From: Corallium rubrum
Lineage: Eukaryota; Cnidaria; Anthozoa; Scleralcyonacea; Coralliidae
Reading direction: 5' to 3'
DNA: 64,000 nucleotides
NCBI GenBank assembly: GCA_964035015.1
Contig: CAXIUP010000191.1
Location: 62,001-126,000 of the forward strand
Positions within the stretch are counted from its first letter, which is position 1, and each line of letters begins with the position of its first letter. The translations under genes were made by a program, and so were the position numbers. Shown piece after piece: positions 54,471-64,000 of the stretch. The notes under the pieces were generated by a model that was not told the origin of the DNA, made no database searches, and saw only the letters and a list, made by a program, of their open reading frames with translations.

Positions 54471-54671
54471 GCAGAGCCCAGGTCGGAAAGGGGCTCTGAC
54501 TCGCAGGGTACTCTTCAGTCGCTCCCGAGTCGAATATAATTGTATTAGGTTTGGCGCATGAGAAGAGCGAAGTTTGAAGCGGGCCTAAACTTTCGTGATA
54601 AATATCATATGCATTCGAGTCTGACCCGGGCGCGCGGACATATTTTTGTATTTTCCCATAAAATATAACAA

Positions 54672-55031
54672 CATGTCCTCTCACTTGAGTATCATGATAA
54701 TCATCATTTCTTCACACAGTCGAATATGATGAGTATCATGATACTCAAGTGAGATTCTGTCCCACATGCGATGTTAAACTAAATTGCATATAAGAAAAGA
54801 ACCATTAGGGGTGTTGTGGTCGGGGTCTGAGAGGCGGGACTTTTTTCCGGAGGGTTGTGGTTAACGTTAGGTCCAACGGGGGGTTGTGGTTAGGGTTAGG
54901 GCCAGGTTTAGGGGTTAGGGTTGAGTTGGGCGTTTGGGGGTAGGGAATTCTTTTTTTTTAATGATGATTATTGTTAATCCAACGACATCTCACAAATGAC
55001 GATGATCATCATTTCGAAATGAGAGGATATG
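54672..55031. mobile_element. Element with TCCTCTCA ends and GGGTTGTGG repeats
   Basis: GTCCTCTCACTTGAGTATCA ... ATCATCATTTC on the left is mirrored by GATGATCATCATTTCGAAAT ... GAGAGGATA on the right. The centre (GTTGTGGTCGGGGTCTGAGA) is shared with 2299-2480. Confidence 0.6.
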
Positions 55032-56834
55032 CTGAATATAAATACACGGTCCGACGCAGAGGGTCCGACGGATAATCGGAACAAAGAGAAGAGATGCATG
55101 CGTATTAGCTCAATTTCTGACTTCCCAAGCGGGAATAAGATGCTCAATATTGAGCAACGTACTGGAACTCAAATGAGTTGAAGGTATAGGTTGAGTTCGA
55201 TGCTGTATGACATGATATCTGCAAGTGCAACAATAATACATGTACATTAACGTCGTATGTATGTTTAAAGTGCCTCCCTAGAATTTTAGTTTTTCATGGC
55301 TTCTTCATAGTCTATCCTTATTGCTGTCTATAAAATAACTATTACATAACTATTTTGTATACTGAACTGCAGAAGGAGAACCACACTTATGAAGTATTTG
55401 TTGAATAGTGCTAATATCTACTGTTACCATGGTAATGATGGCGTTTAAAATTGGTCAAATTTTCATGGTTTTTGTCTGTTTAGACGCATATCTCCAGTTT
55501 TCTTCTGTCAAAATTTCTAAAAATTGTCATCTGATCAGTTTTTTCCACATAGAACGCTACAGCAAAATATTACGGGAAGTTGTTAAGACAGATTGTTCGC
55601 TATAAACTTAATGGCTTAAAACAGTTCTGTGCACTATGGTCTATGTACAAAATTTTAAAGAAATTTACCGAAGCAAATGTGTGACATTTGAAGCATTTGT
55701 ACTGTTCGAACGGCTGCTGACGTGACAGACTATCAACTCGACAAGATTGCTATTTACGCATGTGCCGACGTCATACTCGTTACCAGTCCCTTCTTAAAAA
55801 CACCGAAGGGAGCCAAAATGTTTTTCGGCTATTTTTCTCAGAAAAGTTTACTGCTTTGTGTAAGAATGATATTAATGTCTTATGCATGTTGTTAAGAGAA
55901 TAGATGCTAGCTTGGATACTGGGCGCGAGGTTGAATTTTGACAAAGTATGACATGTAACACGTATCAGATTATTACTTAGGCTATTTGTGGTACGAGTCC
56001 AGGTTTTGGCTCGGGGGTTTTTTCTCGCGATTTTGCATTCTTTACGTCCGCTACTATTCATATTTCTGGTGAGTTGTTAGCCGTGTGATGGCCCACAATT
56101 AGAACGAGAATTGGTCTTCTAAAACTCTTTTGAAAGTTCGACATTCTTTATAATATTTTTGAATTCTTCGCCATATTTCTCGTTCCCATGCCTCGGTTCA
56201 AAACACACACGTGAGCACTTAACTCAAACACACACACGAAGAGTAGATTTCATAGAAATAATATCGGAAACGCTCAAAGCGTCAGTTCCACTAATCTCTA
56301 TATAACTCGATTGCTCATCCAGTTCCAAAAATGAAGCCACCGAAGATGACGAATTTGGAGTACCAAAATGCCCGGTACGGAAAGTTTGTATGGTTTGGTA
56401 GAACATTTCTGCTGTTGATTTCCACTGGTATTAAACAAAGAATACAGTACAAGGTTTAGAAGCTTTGTTGGTATTGGTATTATTAAGCAGTAAAACGTGT
56501 AATTTCGTAGTTTCTTACTTTGTCCGTTAATCAATAAACTTGCCTATATTATCACAAAACCCGTAAAATCAACGAAAACAGTAAATACCTTAATTATGAA
56601 ACTATCTATACACCTCCGGTAGTAAAACATGTCTTAACAAAGCCTTGAAGTATGCAGTTAATAATTTCGGACTCTATTTGGTCAACTTTACAACTCCAAA
56701 GGCCGCAAAGAGTACTGGACAGGGAGTAGTAGTAAGATGGCGGACCAGGCTTCAAAATTTTGACTGCTGGACATAAGGAATGCGCTATCCAGTATATATA
56801 AAGATCAGTGGTCTGTTCTTCATGCTTTCAAAAA
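55032..56834. other. No supported gene
   Basis: Short overlapping frames only. The 56270-56815 part looks like a diverged relative of the 53.5-kb MITE (GCTCATCC...CTATCCAGTATATA). Confidence 0.5.
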
Positions 56835-57000
56835 CTCATTAATAATCCACGAGAAAAACACAAAGGAAATCAGTACCATGCATGTCTGTCGTTCTATATC
56901 TGATTAAAAATCTTCCTGATTTACATAAACTTTAGCTTTGATTATCTCGGCTTAGACAACGTTATTTTTCAAAATTACTACGCCAATGAACGTTTTAGAA
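56835..57000 (+). repeat. Dispersed repeat, copy 2
   Basis: Matches 45047-45212 (see that entry), in the same orientation. Confidence 0.75.
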
Positions 57001-57601
57001 GCTCTCTTCCGACAATCATCATTCTTCCATCATGTAGACTCGCCTACCACGAGTAATTAACTAAACTAGGTCTCGGGCTACTGTGGTAGCCGAGTCTAGG
57101 TTTCGGTCGTGTTGTTGTTAGTGTTTTTTGGGGGTCGCGATATTGCCCCGACAGGCTTTGCGAAACTGAGGCATGTGACACTTCTGACGTTACAGCTCAA
57201 ATGCTGTTTCATGATGGCGGATTTTCATGCAGGAATGGCGAGTTTTTTCTTCTCCTGACGCCTCTGGTTGTGTTGTTCGAAGCTTGTGAATTTGTGTTTT
57301 AATGATAAACACGCTCGCAATGCTTTTATACTATAGTAGACCTGGGTTGGTCCGCGATCTCGATAACCGTACGCTGAAAGTGTGTAGTACTCGATCAACT
57401 CTCGATCAATTTTATACATGTGTTATTAATTAAATTGTACTGTAAATCAAAGATCAAAGAAACTTGATAAAGCCAACTTGCAAGTAAAATAAACATGCTG
57501 TGTTTTACATCTTCTTTACATATGTCTTACACCGAACTGACTTGTGTCTTTGAATGCTGTATGTAAATGTATGGAGGTTTAAACTGTATTAATATTTGTG
57601 T

Positions 57602-57900
57602 GTTCTAAGGATTTAGGGTGAAGGAAAATTCGAGTGTAGAATATATACATTTTAAGACCAAACCGGGAGCAGTTGCGAAAAATGCAACTACACAGGCCCT
57701 CCGGCAGGAATTGAACCCACGACCTTGCGATTCTAGTGCAATGCTCTGACCACTGAGCCACGGAGGCCGTTGCCGAGAGCTTGATCACGAGTTCTGTATA
57801 TATAATAAGGTGGTAATGCCAGGAGAGAATTGGGTATATTATAAATGATATTGGGCATTTCACTCGATTACATAGCATGTTCTAAGGATTTAGGGTGAAG
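57602..57900 (-). mobile_element. tRNA-derived SINE, family A, near-full copy
   Basis: The minus-strand tRNA-like head (57695-57768) has GGCCTCCG and CGGAGGGCC acceptor arms, A box TGGCTCAGTGG, a CTAGAAT anticodon loop (triplet AGA) and B box GGTTCAATTCC. The tail contains GGTTTGGTCTTAAAATGTAT and ATATTCTACACTCGAATTTT. The anticodon stem has a mismatch and the variable arm is short for a serine tRNA, so it is not a working tRNA gene. Confidence 0.85.
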
Positions 57901-57939
57901 GAAAATTCGAGTGTAGAATATATACATTTTAAGACCAAA

Positions 57940-58215
57940 AATGAAGGAAAATTCGAGTGAAATGCCCAATATCATTTATAATATACCCAATTCTCTCCTG
58001 GCATTACCGCCTTATTATATATACAGAACTCGTGATCAAGCTCTCGGCAACGGCCTCCGTGGCTCAGTGGTCAGAGCATTGCACTAGAATCGCAAGGTGG
58101 GTTCAATTCCTGCCGGAGGGCCTGTGTAGTTGCATTTTTCGCAACTGCTCCCGGTTTGGTCTTAAAGTGTATATATTCTACACTCGAATTTTCCTTCACC
58201 CTAAATCCTTAGAAC
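57940..58215 (+). mobile_element. tRNA-derived SINE, family A
   Basis: Inverted to the previous copy. The head is about 58052-58122, with a 3-base deletion before the B box (GCAAGGTGGGTTC). Nearly identical elsewhere. Confidence 0.85.
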
Positions 58216-58530
58216 ATGCTATGTAATCGAGTGAAATGCCCAATATCATTTATAATATACCCAATTCTCTCCTGGCATTACCACCTTATTATATATACAG
58301 AACTCGTGATCAAGCTCTCGGGAACGGCTTCCGTGGCTCAGGGGTCAGAGCATTGCACTAGAATCGCAAGGTCGTGGATTCAATTCCTGCCGGAGGGCCT
58401 GTGTAGTTGCATTTTTCGCAACTGCTCCCGGTTTGGTCTTAAAATGTATATATTCTACACTCGAATTTTCCTTCACCCTAAATCCTTAGAACATGCTACG
58501 TAATCGAGTGAAATGCCCAATATCATTAAT
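58216..58530 (+). mobile_element. tRNA-derived SINE, family A, tandem copy
   Basis: Directly follows the previous copy in the same orientation. The head is about 58326-58399, with small changes (GGCTTCCG, CAGGGGTCAG). Translations of these units (KCPISFIIYPILSWHY) are repeat artefacts. Confidence 0.85.
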
Positions 58531-58654
58531 ATTTGTGGTTTGCTTCATTTTTGCTTGTATTGTTTACTATTGATTTATTGTACTGATGTCTTGCAAATAA
58601 AAGTCGATGCTATTCAACAGTTTATACATTACTTTCATTAAGTGTTTATTATTG

Positions 58655-59272
58655 TTTGGGTACACCAATACGGCCACCATTTCAATGTTTAGTTACACCA
58701 GTATGGGGGCCATTTCATTGTTTTGATACACCAGTATGGCCACCATTTCATTCTTTTGGTACACCAATATGGCCACAATTTCATTGTTTTGGTACACCAG
58801 TATGGCTGCCATTTCATAGCCACACTATTTCATTGTTTCGGTACACCAATATGGCTGCCATTTCATTGTTTTGGTACACCAGTATGGCCACACTATTTCA
58901 TTGTTTCGGTACACCAGTATGGCTACCATTTCATTCTTTTGGTACACCAATATGGTCACTATTTCATTGTTTTGGTACACCAATATGGCTGCCATTTCAT
59001 TGTTTTGGTACACCAGTATGGCCACACTATATTTCATTGTTTTGGTACACCAATATGGCCGATTGGCCACTATTTCATTGTTTTGGTACACCAGTATTGC
59101 CACTATTTCATTGTTTTGGTACACCAGTATTGCCACTATTTCACTGTTTTGGTACACCAGTATGGTCACCATTTAGATGTTTTGCTACACCAGTAATGGC
59201 CACCATTTCAATGTTTTGGTAGACCAGTATGGCTGCCAAATCAATGTTTTGGTACACCAGTATACCCACCAT
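58655..59272 (+). repeat. 33-bp minisatellite with ATGGC(N)GCCAT cores, about 18 units
   Basis: Unit: TTTTGGTACACCAGTATGGC plus CACCATTTCATTG. CACCA/CTGCC and AGTATGG/AATATGG variants alternate. Because 33 is a multiple of three, several frames stay open (FGTPVWPPFHC, LVHQYGHHFIV), but no splice or start context supports a protein. One to two more units lie at 60505-60562. Confidence 0.95.
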
Positions 59273-59275
59273 GAT

Positions 59276-60500
59276 TTTCTCTATGATAAATATTCCACTA
59301 CTACAGTCAGTTGACTGAAAGTTGCATCAAATTCAACCATTAACTCCAAACAGCACTGCTGTTGTTCTATTATTTTGCAAGGCGCCAGCCCACAGTAGCC
59401 CGAGTTCACGCCTAGCGGGCGTCTTGTTGTTTTTTTGTTTGTTTGTTTTTTGTTGGGTTTTGTTTTGTTTTGGTTTTTTTGGAGGGGGGGGGGGGGGGGG
59501 CGTGATCATTAGACTCCCGGCCGCGCGCGAAGGCGATTTCATGGCCGTGTTGTCTCTTGAACGAAGCTTTTCTTGCCATTTTATCGATGTTTTTGAATAT
59601 TTCCACGACATTTCTTGGCACACTGCACAGCAGTCGTCCCAAACAAAGATGTCAGAGTAGTCGGACTATCAGCGAATCAAGGTGTATTAAAAATAATCGA
59701 AAACTTTAAACTGAAGGAGTGAAGGACGTCAGATCCAGAGAACAGTCACGTTTAATTATTGTGAAACCGGGGTTTGGCCGAGTTGTCTCCAGATGATCTT
59801 TTGAACGAAGTTTTTATTGCCATTTTATCGATGTTTTTCAATATTCACAAGACATTTCACTGTTCCTCAGTTCTTTACTTGTTTGAATAGCTTTGCAAGT
59901 GACCGAGTTATAGTTGATCAGTAACGCGGCTGACAATTGTCTTCAATTCATCATAAACATGCTTATAAATTAGGCTTTACAATGTTTACAACTGCACACA
60001 CGGGCGATCGCGGTAGACCTAGTACGTAAAAGATGACGAGCTATTTCAAAACAGGTTAGTCCTTGGTCTTGCTGTTTTATAGTTCGACAACTACAAAATG
60101 CAAGTATAATATTAAATAAGCGCCGAATAGAGCAAATACCGGTAAGATATCAATATGTTAAACATGTTCAGTGCATGTCTAGATATCGCGTGTCGTATTA
60201 CACTTTGGAAACGTGTGTTTTAAAACATGTTTAAATATTTTCTGTTTGTCCGAATTTAAATAAGTTCTATATCAAAATGATCGCTTGAATCTGCCGAATC
60301 CGACACCATAGGTTTTGTCTACTACATATATTAGATCCGTTGTTTAATTTTCAGAAAAACGTCCTTGTTTACATTTATACTAATTAGCGAACTTTCGGCG
60401 CTTCCTGCACCGCGGCAGTTCATATAGAGCGTTTCACCCACGTGATCGGTGGCCCCATTGGGGTGGTGAAACAATACAAAATATTTGAATAAGAAAGAGC
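59276..60500. other. No supported gene; poly-G tract and a repeated 90-bp piece
   Basis: A T-rich run leads to a G tract near 59484-59501. GAACGAAG...TTGCCATTTTATCGATGTTT occurs twice (about 59555 and 59800), so this is a diverged local duplication. Confidence 0.5.
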
Positions 60501-60645
60501 TAATTCCCATACCGTACACCAATATGGCCGCCATTTCATTGTTTTGGTACACCAATATGGCCGCCGTGACGTAAGATGAAAACGCTAGTATTTTGATGTA
60601 AATTTCAATGGCGGCGATTTCTTCGTGAATATTTGTAAGGTAAGT
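60501..60645 (+). promoter_or_regulatory. Possible promoter and first exon
   Basis: Two AATATGGCCGCC boxes (YY1-type AANATGGCNGCC), then TGACGTAA (CRE/ATF-like) at about 60568, then AATGGCGGCG and the strong donor TTTGTAAG|GTAAGTTCC at about 60640. This arrangement is typical of TATA-less animal promoters. The following exon was not found. Confidence 0.35.
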
Positions 60646-61162
60646 TCCTTGATTGTTTGCTAACGTACCTAATATTTTACGAAAATTTTACTTTACGAAG
60701 TATTTTTGAGTCTTTGTTTCGGGGTGGGAAACGTTTGGCCGCCACATCTCAACTGATTGTTCTGCTGATGTCTATTTGAAATATGGTGGTGAAAACACCT
60801 GTAAAGGAATGCGTATACTGCACGGTACATTGCGATCTCTGAGCGTCAAGTTTTAGACCAAACTATCACAAAACTTCGTGAATATGAAAGAATAGTGTTC
60901 GATTTATCAGGTTTACCTATCGATCCCCAACGATCCCCTCGATTTTACGTCGAAAATGATCGTGTTTTTTCCTTAATTTTTCACTTAAGTTTAGAGTTAG
61001 CATGATGTTGACAAAGTAAAGTAACATTAGTAAGCGCTTGCAAAGTGATTTATAAATGGGTATTGGTCTATAATTTATTGGCTGATTACTTTGATGAAGT
61101 TGGAGTCTCATAATATACATATAAGTGGTATGTATATATGTACAAGTGGTATGTACAACATC
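60646..61162. other. No gene; flank of the PLE
   Basis: AT-rich. Repeated AAGTGGTATGTA just precedes the truncated 5' end of the retroelement. Confidence 0.5.
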
Positions 61163-62818
61163 ATGAACGAAATCAATTCAGAGCTCAAAACCATTGCCGA
61201 TAAACTCAACATCTCTAAGCGCATAGATCCCATAAATAAGACTCCAGCATTCATATCATTAAAAGACCACAAGCCCGACTTTGAAAAACCAACCGAAATG
61301 CCGCCTAATCAACCCCAGCAAGAGCCAACTTGGAAAAGTCAGCAAAGCGCTACTTGACAAAATCAACAGCAGAATACGTGCCCAAACCCAAGTAAACCAA
61401 TGGCGAAACACCACCGACGCAATCTCTTGGTTTCAGTCAATTAAGAATAAAGAACGAAAAACATTTATTACATTCGACATCGTGGAGTTCTATCCCTCTA
61501 TTTCCGAAGAACTCCTCGACAAAGCAATCGCATGGGCCAAGCAGTTCACTGAAATATCCGAAGACGACATTGCAATAATAAAGCACGCCCGCAAGTCAGT
61601 CCTTTTCCATAACAACCGCACATGGTCAAAACGCAACTCAAACAGCATATTTGATGTGACTATGGGAAGTTTCGATGGAGCAGAAGTATGCGAACTCGTC
61701 GGCCTGTTCATCCTAAACTCACTGCAGAAACTCTTTGGCAAAGATGTTGGCTTGTACCGCGACGATGGCTTGGCTGTGCTCAACACTAAATCTGGCAGAC
61801 TATGCGACAAAGCAAGAAAAGACCTCTCACGCACATTCAACGAACTCGGACTAAGTATTACTGCACTAACTAACCAAACACGCACTAACTTCCTTGACGT
61901 AACACTCGACCTCACTAACGGCACTTACAAACCATACAGAAAACCAAATGACGAACCGCTTTACATTAACAGCTCCTCCAACCACCCACCGCCTATCCTA
62001 CGGGAACTCCCCCACTCGATTAACAAACGAATCAACACGCTATCTTGCGACAAACAAACGTTTGACATAGCAGCACAGGAATACAACGACGCCTTAAAAA
62101 AAGCAACTTCAACGCACGACTTAGCTACCAAACACAGAACACCAACGATGACCCACGACGCAACAGAACACGGAACGTACTATGGTACAACCCCCCTTAC
62201 AGTAAGAACGTAACGACTAACATTGCACACACATTTCTACAACTAATCGACAAACACTTCCCCACTACAAACAAACTGCACAAATTATTTAACAGACACA
62301 CTGTACGAGTAAGCTACAGCTGCAGCGAGAACATGAAATCTTTCATCTCAAGGCACAACAAAACAATACTAAAACGACACGATCAAAGAACTGAAACGAC
62401 AAACACGAACTGCACACGAAACTGCAACTGCAGACGTACTGAAAGATGCCCTATGCAAGGCAAATGCCTACAAACGAACGTTATTTACAAAGCCGATGTA
62501 ACAACTACAGACAACGACGAGACGAGAACATACATAGGAGTAACAGCAAACGCCTTTAAAACACGGTACAGGAACCACTGTAAATCACTAAACAACCGAC
62601 GATACCAAAACGAAACCGAGCTATCCAAACACGTCTGGCGATTGAGAGACAACAAGAGAGAATTTACCATCAAATGGGGAATCATTAAACAAACCCAAGC
62701 AAGCTCAAGAAGATGTCGCTTATGCCTAGAAGAGAAACTCCTGATCTTAAAAGGCCGGAAGAAGAACATTCTAAACAAACGCTCGGAACTATTTTCTAAA
62801 TGCCGCCATGTAACTTAA
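61163..62818 (+). pseudogene. Penelope-like element copy 1: RT + GIY-YIG, 5'-truncated, two frameshifts
   Basis: The frame begins at MNEINSELKTIADKLN, inside the ORF, with no N-terminus. RT blocks: LKDHKPDF, RLINPSKSQLGK, motif A FDIVEFYPSI, motif B MGSFDGAEVCELVG, motif C YRDDGLAVL, then NFLDVTLDL and KPNDEPLYINSSSNHP, the usual PLE C-terminal RT signature. A Cys-rich stretch follows (CTRNCNCRRTERCPMQGKC), then a GIY-YIG nuclease (VIYKADV, TYIGVTANAFKTRYRNH, CRLCLEEKL, NKRSE). Frame breaks: one extra A near 61283 compared with copy 2, and one missing A in the A7 run near 62096-62102; the correct frame after it reads NPPYSKNV. The RT-then-GIY-YIG order is that of canonical endonuclease-bearing PLEs. 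Reading by eye, I cannot exclude assembly errors in the A runs. Confidence 0.88.
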
Positions 62819-63076
62819 AACCCCCTGTAAATGTATATACATGAATAATTAAACATAATCTGTCAGTTGCCTGACGATCGCCGAAGTGCGTGAAACTCAG
62901 AGTAGTGACAGCAAAACTATTTGTCTTTGTTGATTTATTCTCGCTCTACTAGCAATAGTATCGAGCGCTCTTTTAGTTTTATGTCATCACCGTACCATCC
63001 GCGGTTATAATTATTGATATATACGCTCCTTGTTTAAGTAGAGCGCTCTCCTTGACATTAAACACCCAGGACAAAT
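62819..63076 (+). repeat. PLE inter-copy region (pLTR-like)
   Basis: Lies between the stop of copy 1 and the ATG of copy 2. It contains the hammerhead-like motif and GAGCGCTC boxes at about 62963 and 63043. In PLEs such a region serves as the 3' end of one copy and the 5' end of the next. Confidence 0.7.
62860..62912 (+). ncRNA. Hammerhead ribozyme-like motif of the PLE
   Basis: CTGTCAGTTGC, CTGACGA (62871-62877), T-CGC-CGAAGT-GCG-T, GAAAC (62892-62896), TCAGA, GTA, GTGACAGC. Stem I has five consecutive pairs next to the core (two wobbles) plus one more. Stem II has three G-C pairs after a U-U mismatch. Stem III is AC/GU with a five-base loop, and the cleavage triplet would be GUA. Short stem III is a known feature of PLE-borne type I hammerheads. 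Confidence 0.65.
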
Positions 63077-64000
63077 ATGCAACAGATTAAGTTTAATTAT
63101 TCATTGAAGAACATTGGCCTACCAACTCAAGACAGTTACCTCCGAAGCCTTATAGATAAAACCGACAGCTTTATTCAACGCATACGATGGAAAGCGCACT
63201 TCTTCCTGAAAGCCAACGAAAAGAACAACCCAAAGCCAGTAAACACATATGGACTGAAAACCAAGAACAGAGCACCACATATGGCAGAGCTAAAACCATT
63301 CGAGGACGATGTCGCGAGATTGCTGGAAAACGTTAAATTCAAAGACACCAAGGACGACTTCACACAAACACTGGAAAAAGACAAGAAAAGAATTGACGCC
63401 TCAAATAATGTTTTCGTCTCCGCAGACAAAACCAGAAACCTTTATGAAATGGAAGCCTCTACATACAACAAGCTTGTTACCGAAAATGTAACGAAGACAT
63501 ACAAACACGCAGAAGACAACACCATGAACGAAATCAATTCAGAGCTCAAAACCATTGCCGATAAACTCAACATCTCTAAGCGCATAGATCCCATAAATAA
63601 GACTCCAGCATTCATATTATTAAAAGACCACAAGCCCGACTTTGAAAACCAACCGAAATGCCGCCTAATCAACCCCAGCAAGAGCCAACTTGGAAAAGTC
63701 AGCAAAGCGCTACTTGACAAAATCAACAGCAGAATACGTGCCCAAACCCAAGTAAACCAATGGCGAAACACCACCGACGCAATCTCTTGGTTTCAGTCAA
63801 TTAAGAATAAAGAACGAAAAACATTTATTACATTCGACATCGTGGAGTTCTATCCCTCTATTTCCGAAGAACTCCTCGACAAAGCAATCGCATGGGCCAA
63901 GCAGTTCACTGAAATATCCGAAGACGACATTGCAATAATAAAGCACGCCCGCAAGTCAGTCCTTTTCCATAACAACCGCACATGGTCAAAACGCAACTCA
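63077..64000 (+). CDS. Penelope-like element copy 2: intact N-terminus and RT start, runs off the window
   Basis: An uninterrupted 308-codon frame from ATG (MQQIKFNYSLKNIGLPTQDS) to the window end. The N-terminal part (FIQRIRWKAHFFLKANEK, THMAELKPF-type region, FVSADKTRNLYEM) leads into the same RT as copy 1. 63524-64000 differs from 61163-61640 by one SNP (FILLKD against FISLKD) and one A. No premature stop is seen, so this copy may be active. The start is chosen because it is the first in-frame ATG after the pLTR-like region; the stop lies outside. Confidence 0.9.
   Translation, partial: MQQIKFNYSLKNIGLPTQDSYLRSLIDKTDSFIQRIRWKAHFFLKANEKNNPKPVNTYGLKTKNRAPHMAELKPFEDDVARLLENVKFKDTKDDFTQTLEKDKKRIDASNNVFVSADKTRNLYEMEASTYNKLVTENVTKTYKHAEDNTMNEINSELKTIADKLNISKRIDPINKTPAFILLKDHKPDFENQPKCRLINPSKSQLGKVSKALLDKINSRIRAQTQVNQWRNTTDAISWFQSIKNKERKTFITFDIVEFYPSISEELLDKAIAWAKQFTEISEDDIAIIKHARKSVLFHNNRTWSKRNS

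Larger units (their letters stand above)
52911..54592. mobile_element. Possible composite element with GGCCCGTTTCAAACG ends
   Basis: Left AGGCCCGTTTCAAACGTTG is mirrored by AAGTTTGAAGCGGGCCT near 54570-54586. No clean target duplication was found. Two inverted copies of a smaller MITE lie inside (next two entries). Confidence 0.45.

Noticed and set aside
57695-58399. Genuine tRNA genes
   Set aside because: A and B boxes are good, but the anticodon stem has a mismatch, the AGA triplet lacks a serine-type long arm, and the heads sit in a repeated SINE context.
57957-58503. Frames with KCPISFIIYPILSWHY
   Set aside because: Repeated because the SINE is repeated; they pass through the tRNA-like head.
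58656-59222. 188-residue frame with FHCFGTPVW repeats
   Set aside because: The 33-bp unit is a multiple of three, so several frames on both strands stay open; no other coding evidence.

Overview
The window looks like AT-rich, intron-rich animal nuclear DNA, most likely from a cnidarian. Evidence: short exons with GT-AG introns; a secreted gene resembling the cnidarian 'uncharacterized skeletal organic matrix protein 5' group; a Penelope-like retroelement (PLE) with RT and GIY-YIG domains; many non-autonomous DNA transposons. The species call is inference. Most of the 64 kb is repeats; three to five loci look like real or recently real coding genes.

Layout. (1) 1-25564: a 5.3-kb block at the left edge recurs at 20249-25564 with one visible difference (one G in a G run). 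This fits the end of one 20.25-kb head-to-tail tandem copy followed by a complete second copy (5316-25564), or a false assembly duplication. The unit carries, on the minus strand, a coiled-coil gene cut by the junction (5277-8852). On the plus strand it carries a multi-exon gene related to Plavaka/CACTA-like transposases (11711-20579) with a one-base deletion and one exon not found. Its 3' flank holds a 22-bp minisatellite of about 80 units abutting a MITE. Introns contain Tc1, hAT and foldback insertions. (2) 25565-32780: mostly non-coding, with hAT MITEs carrying perfect 8-bp target duplications, a PIF/Harbinger-like MITE with a smaller foldback and telomere-like repeats nested inside, and nested foldbacks. 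(3) 32789-47263, minus strand: the best gene. Fourteen exons, all phase-consistent, give a 716-residue secreted protein: signal peptide, fibrinogen-like/skeletal-matrix-like region, coiled coil, C-terminal TLDc domain. (4) 47264-60480: SINEs with tRNA-like heads, inverted repeats, minisatellites, and no supported gene. (5) 60500-60645: a possible promoter and first exon. (6) 61163-64000: two head-to-tail PLE copies. The upstream copy is 5'-truncated and frameshifted; the downstream copy is open to the window edge. A hammerhead-ribozyme-like sequence lies between them.

The most interesting threads are the secreted fibrinogen-like + coiled-coil + TLDc protein, the scattered hammerhead-like cores (CTGANGA ... 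GAAAC) with matching stem I arms, one of them at the PLE junction, the intron-bearing Plavaka-like transposase, and the recent tandem duplication. Everything was read by eye, without database searches; coordinates of repeat edges may be off by a few bases.
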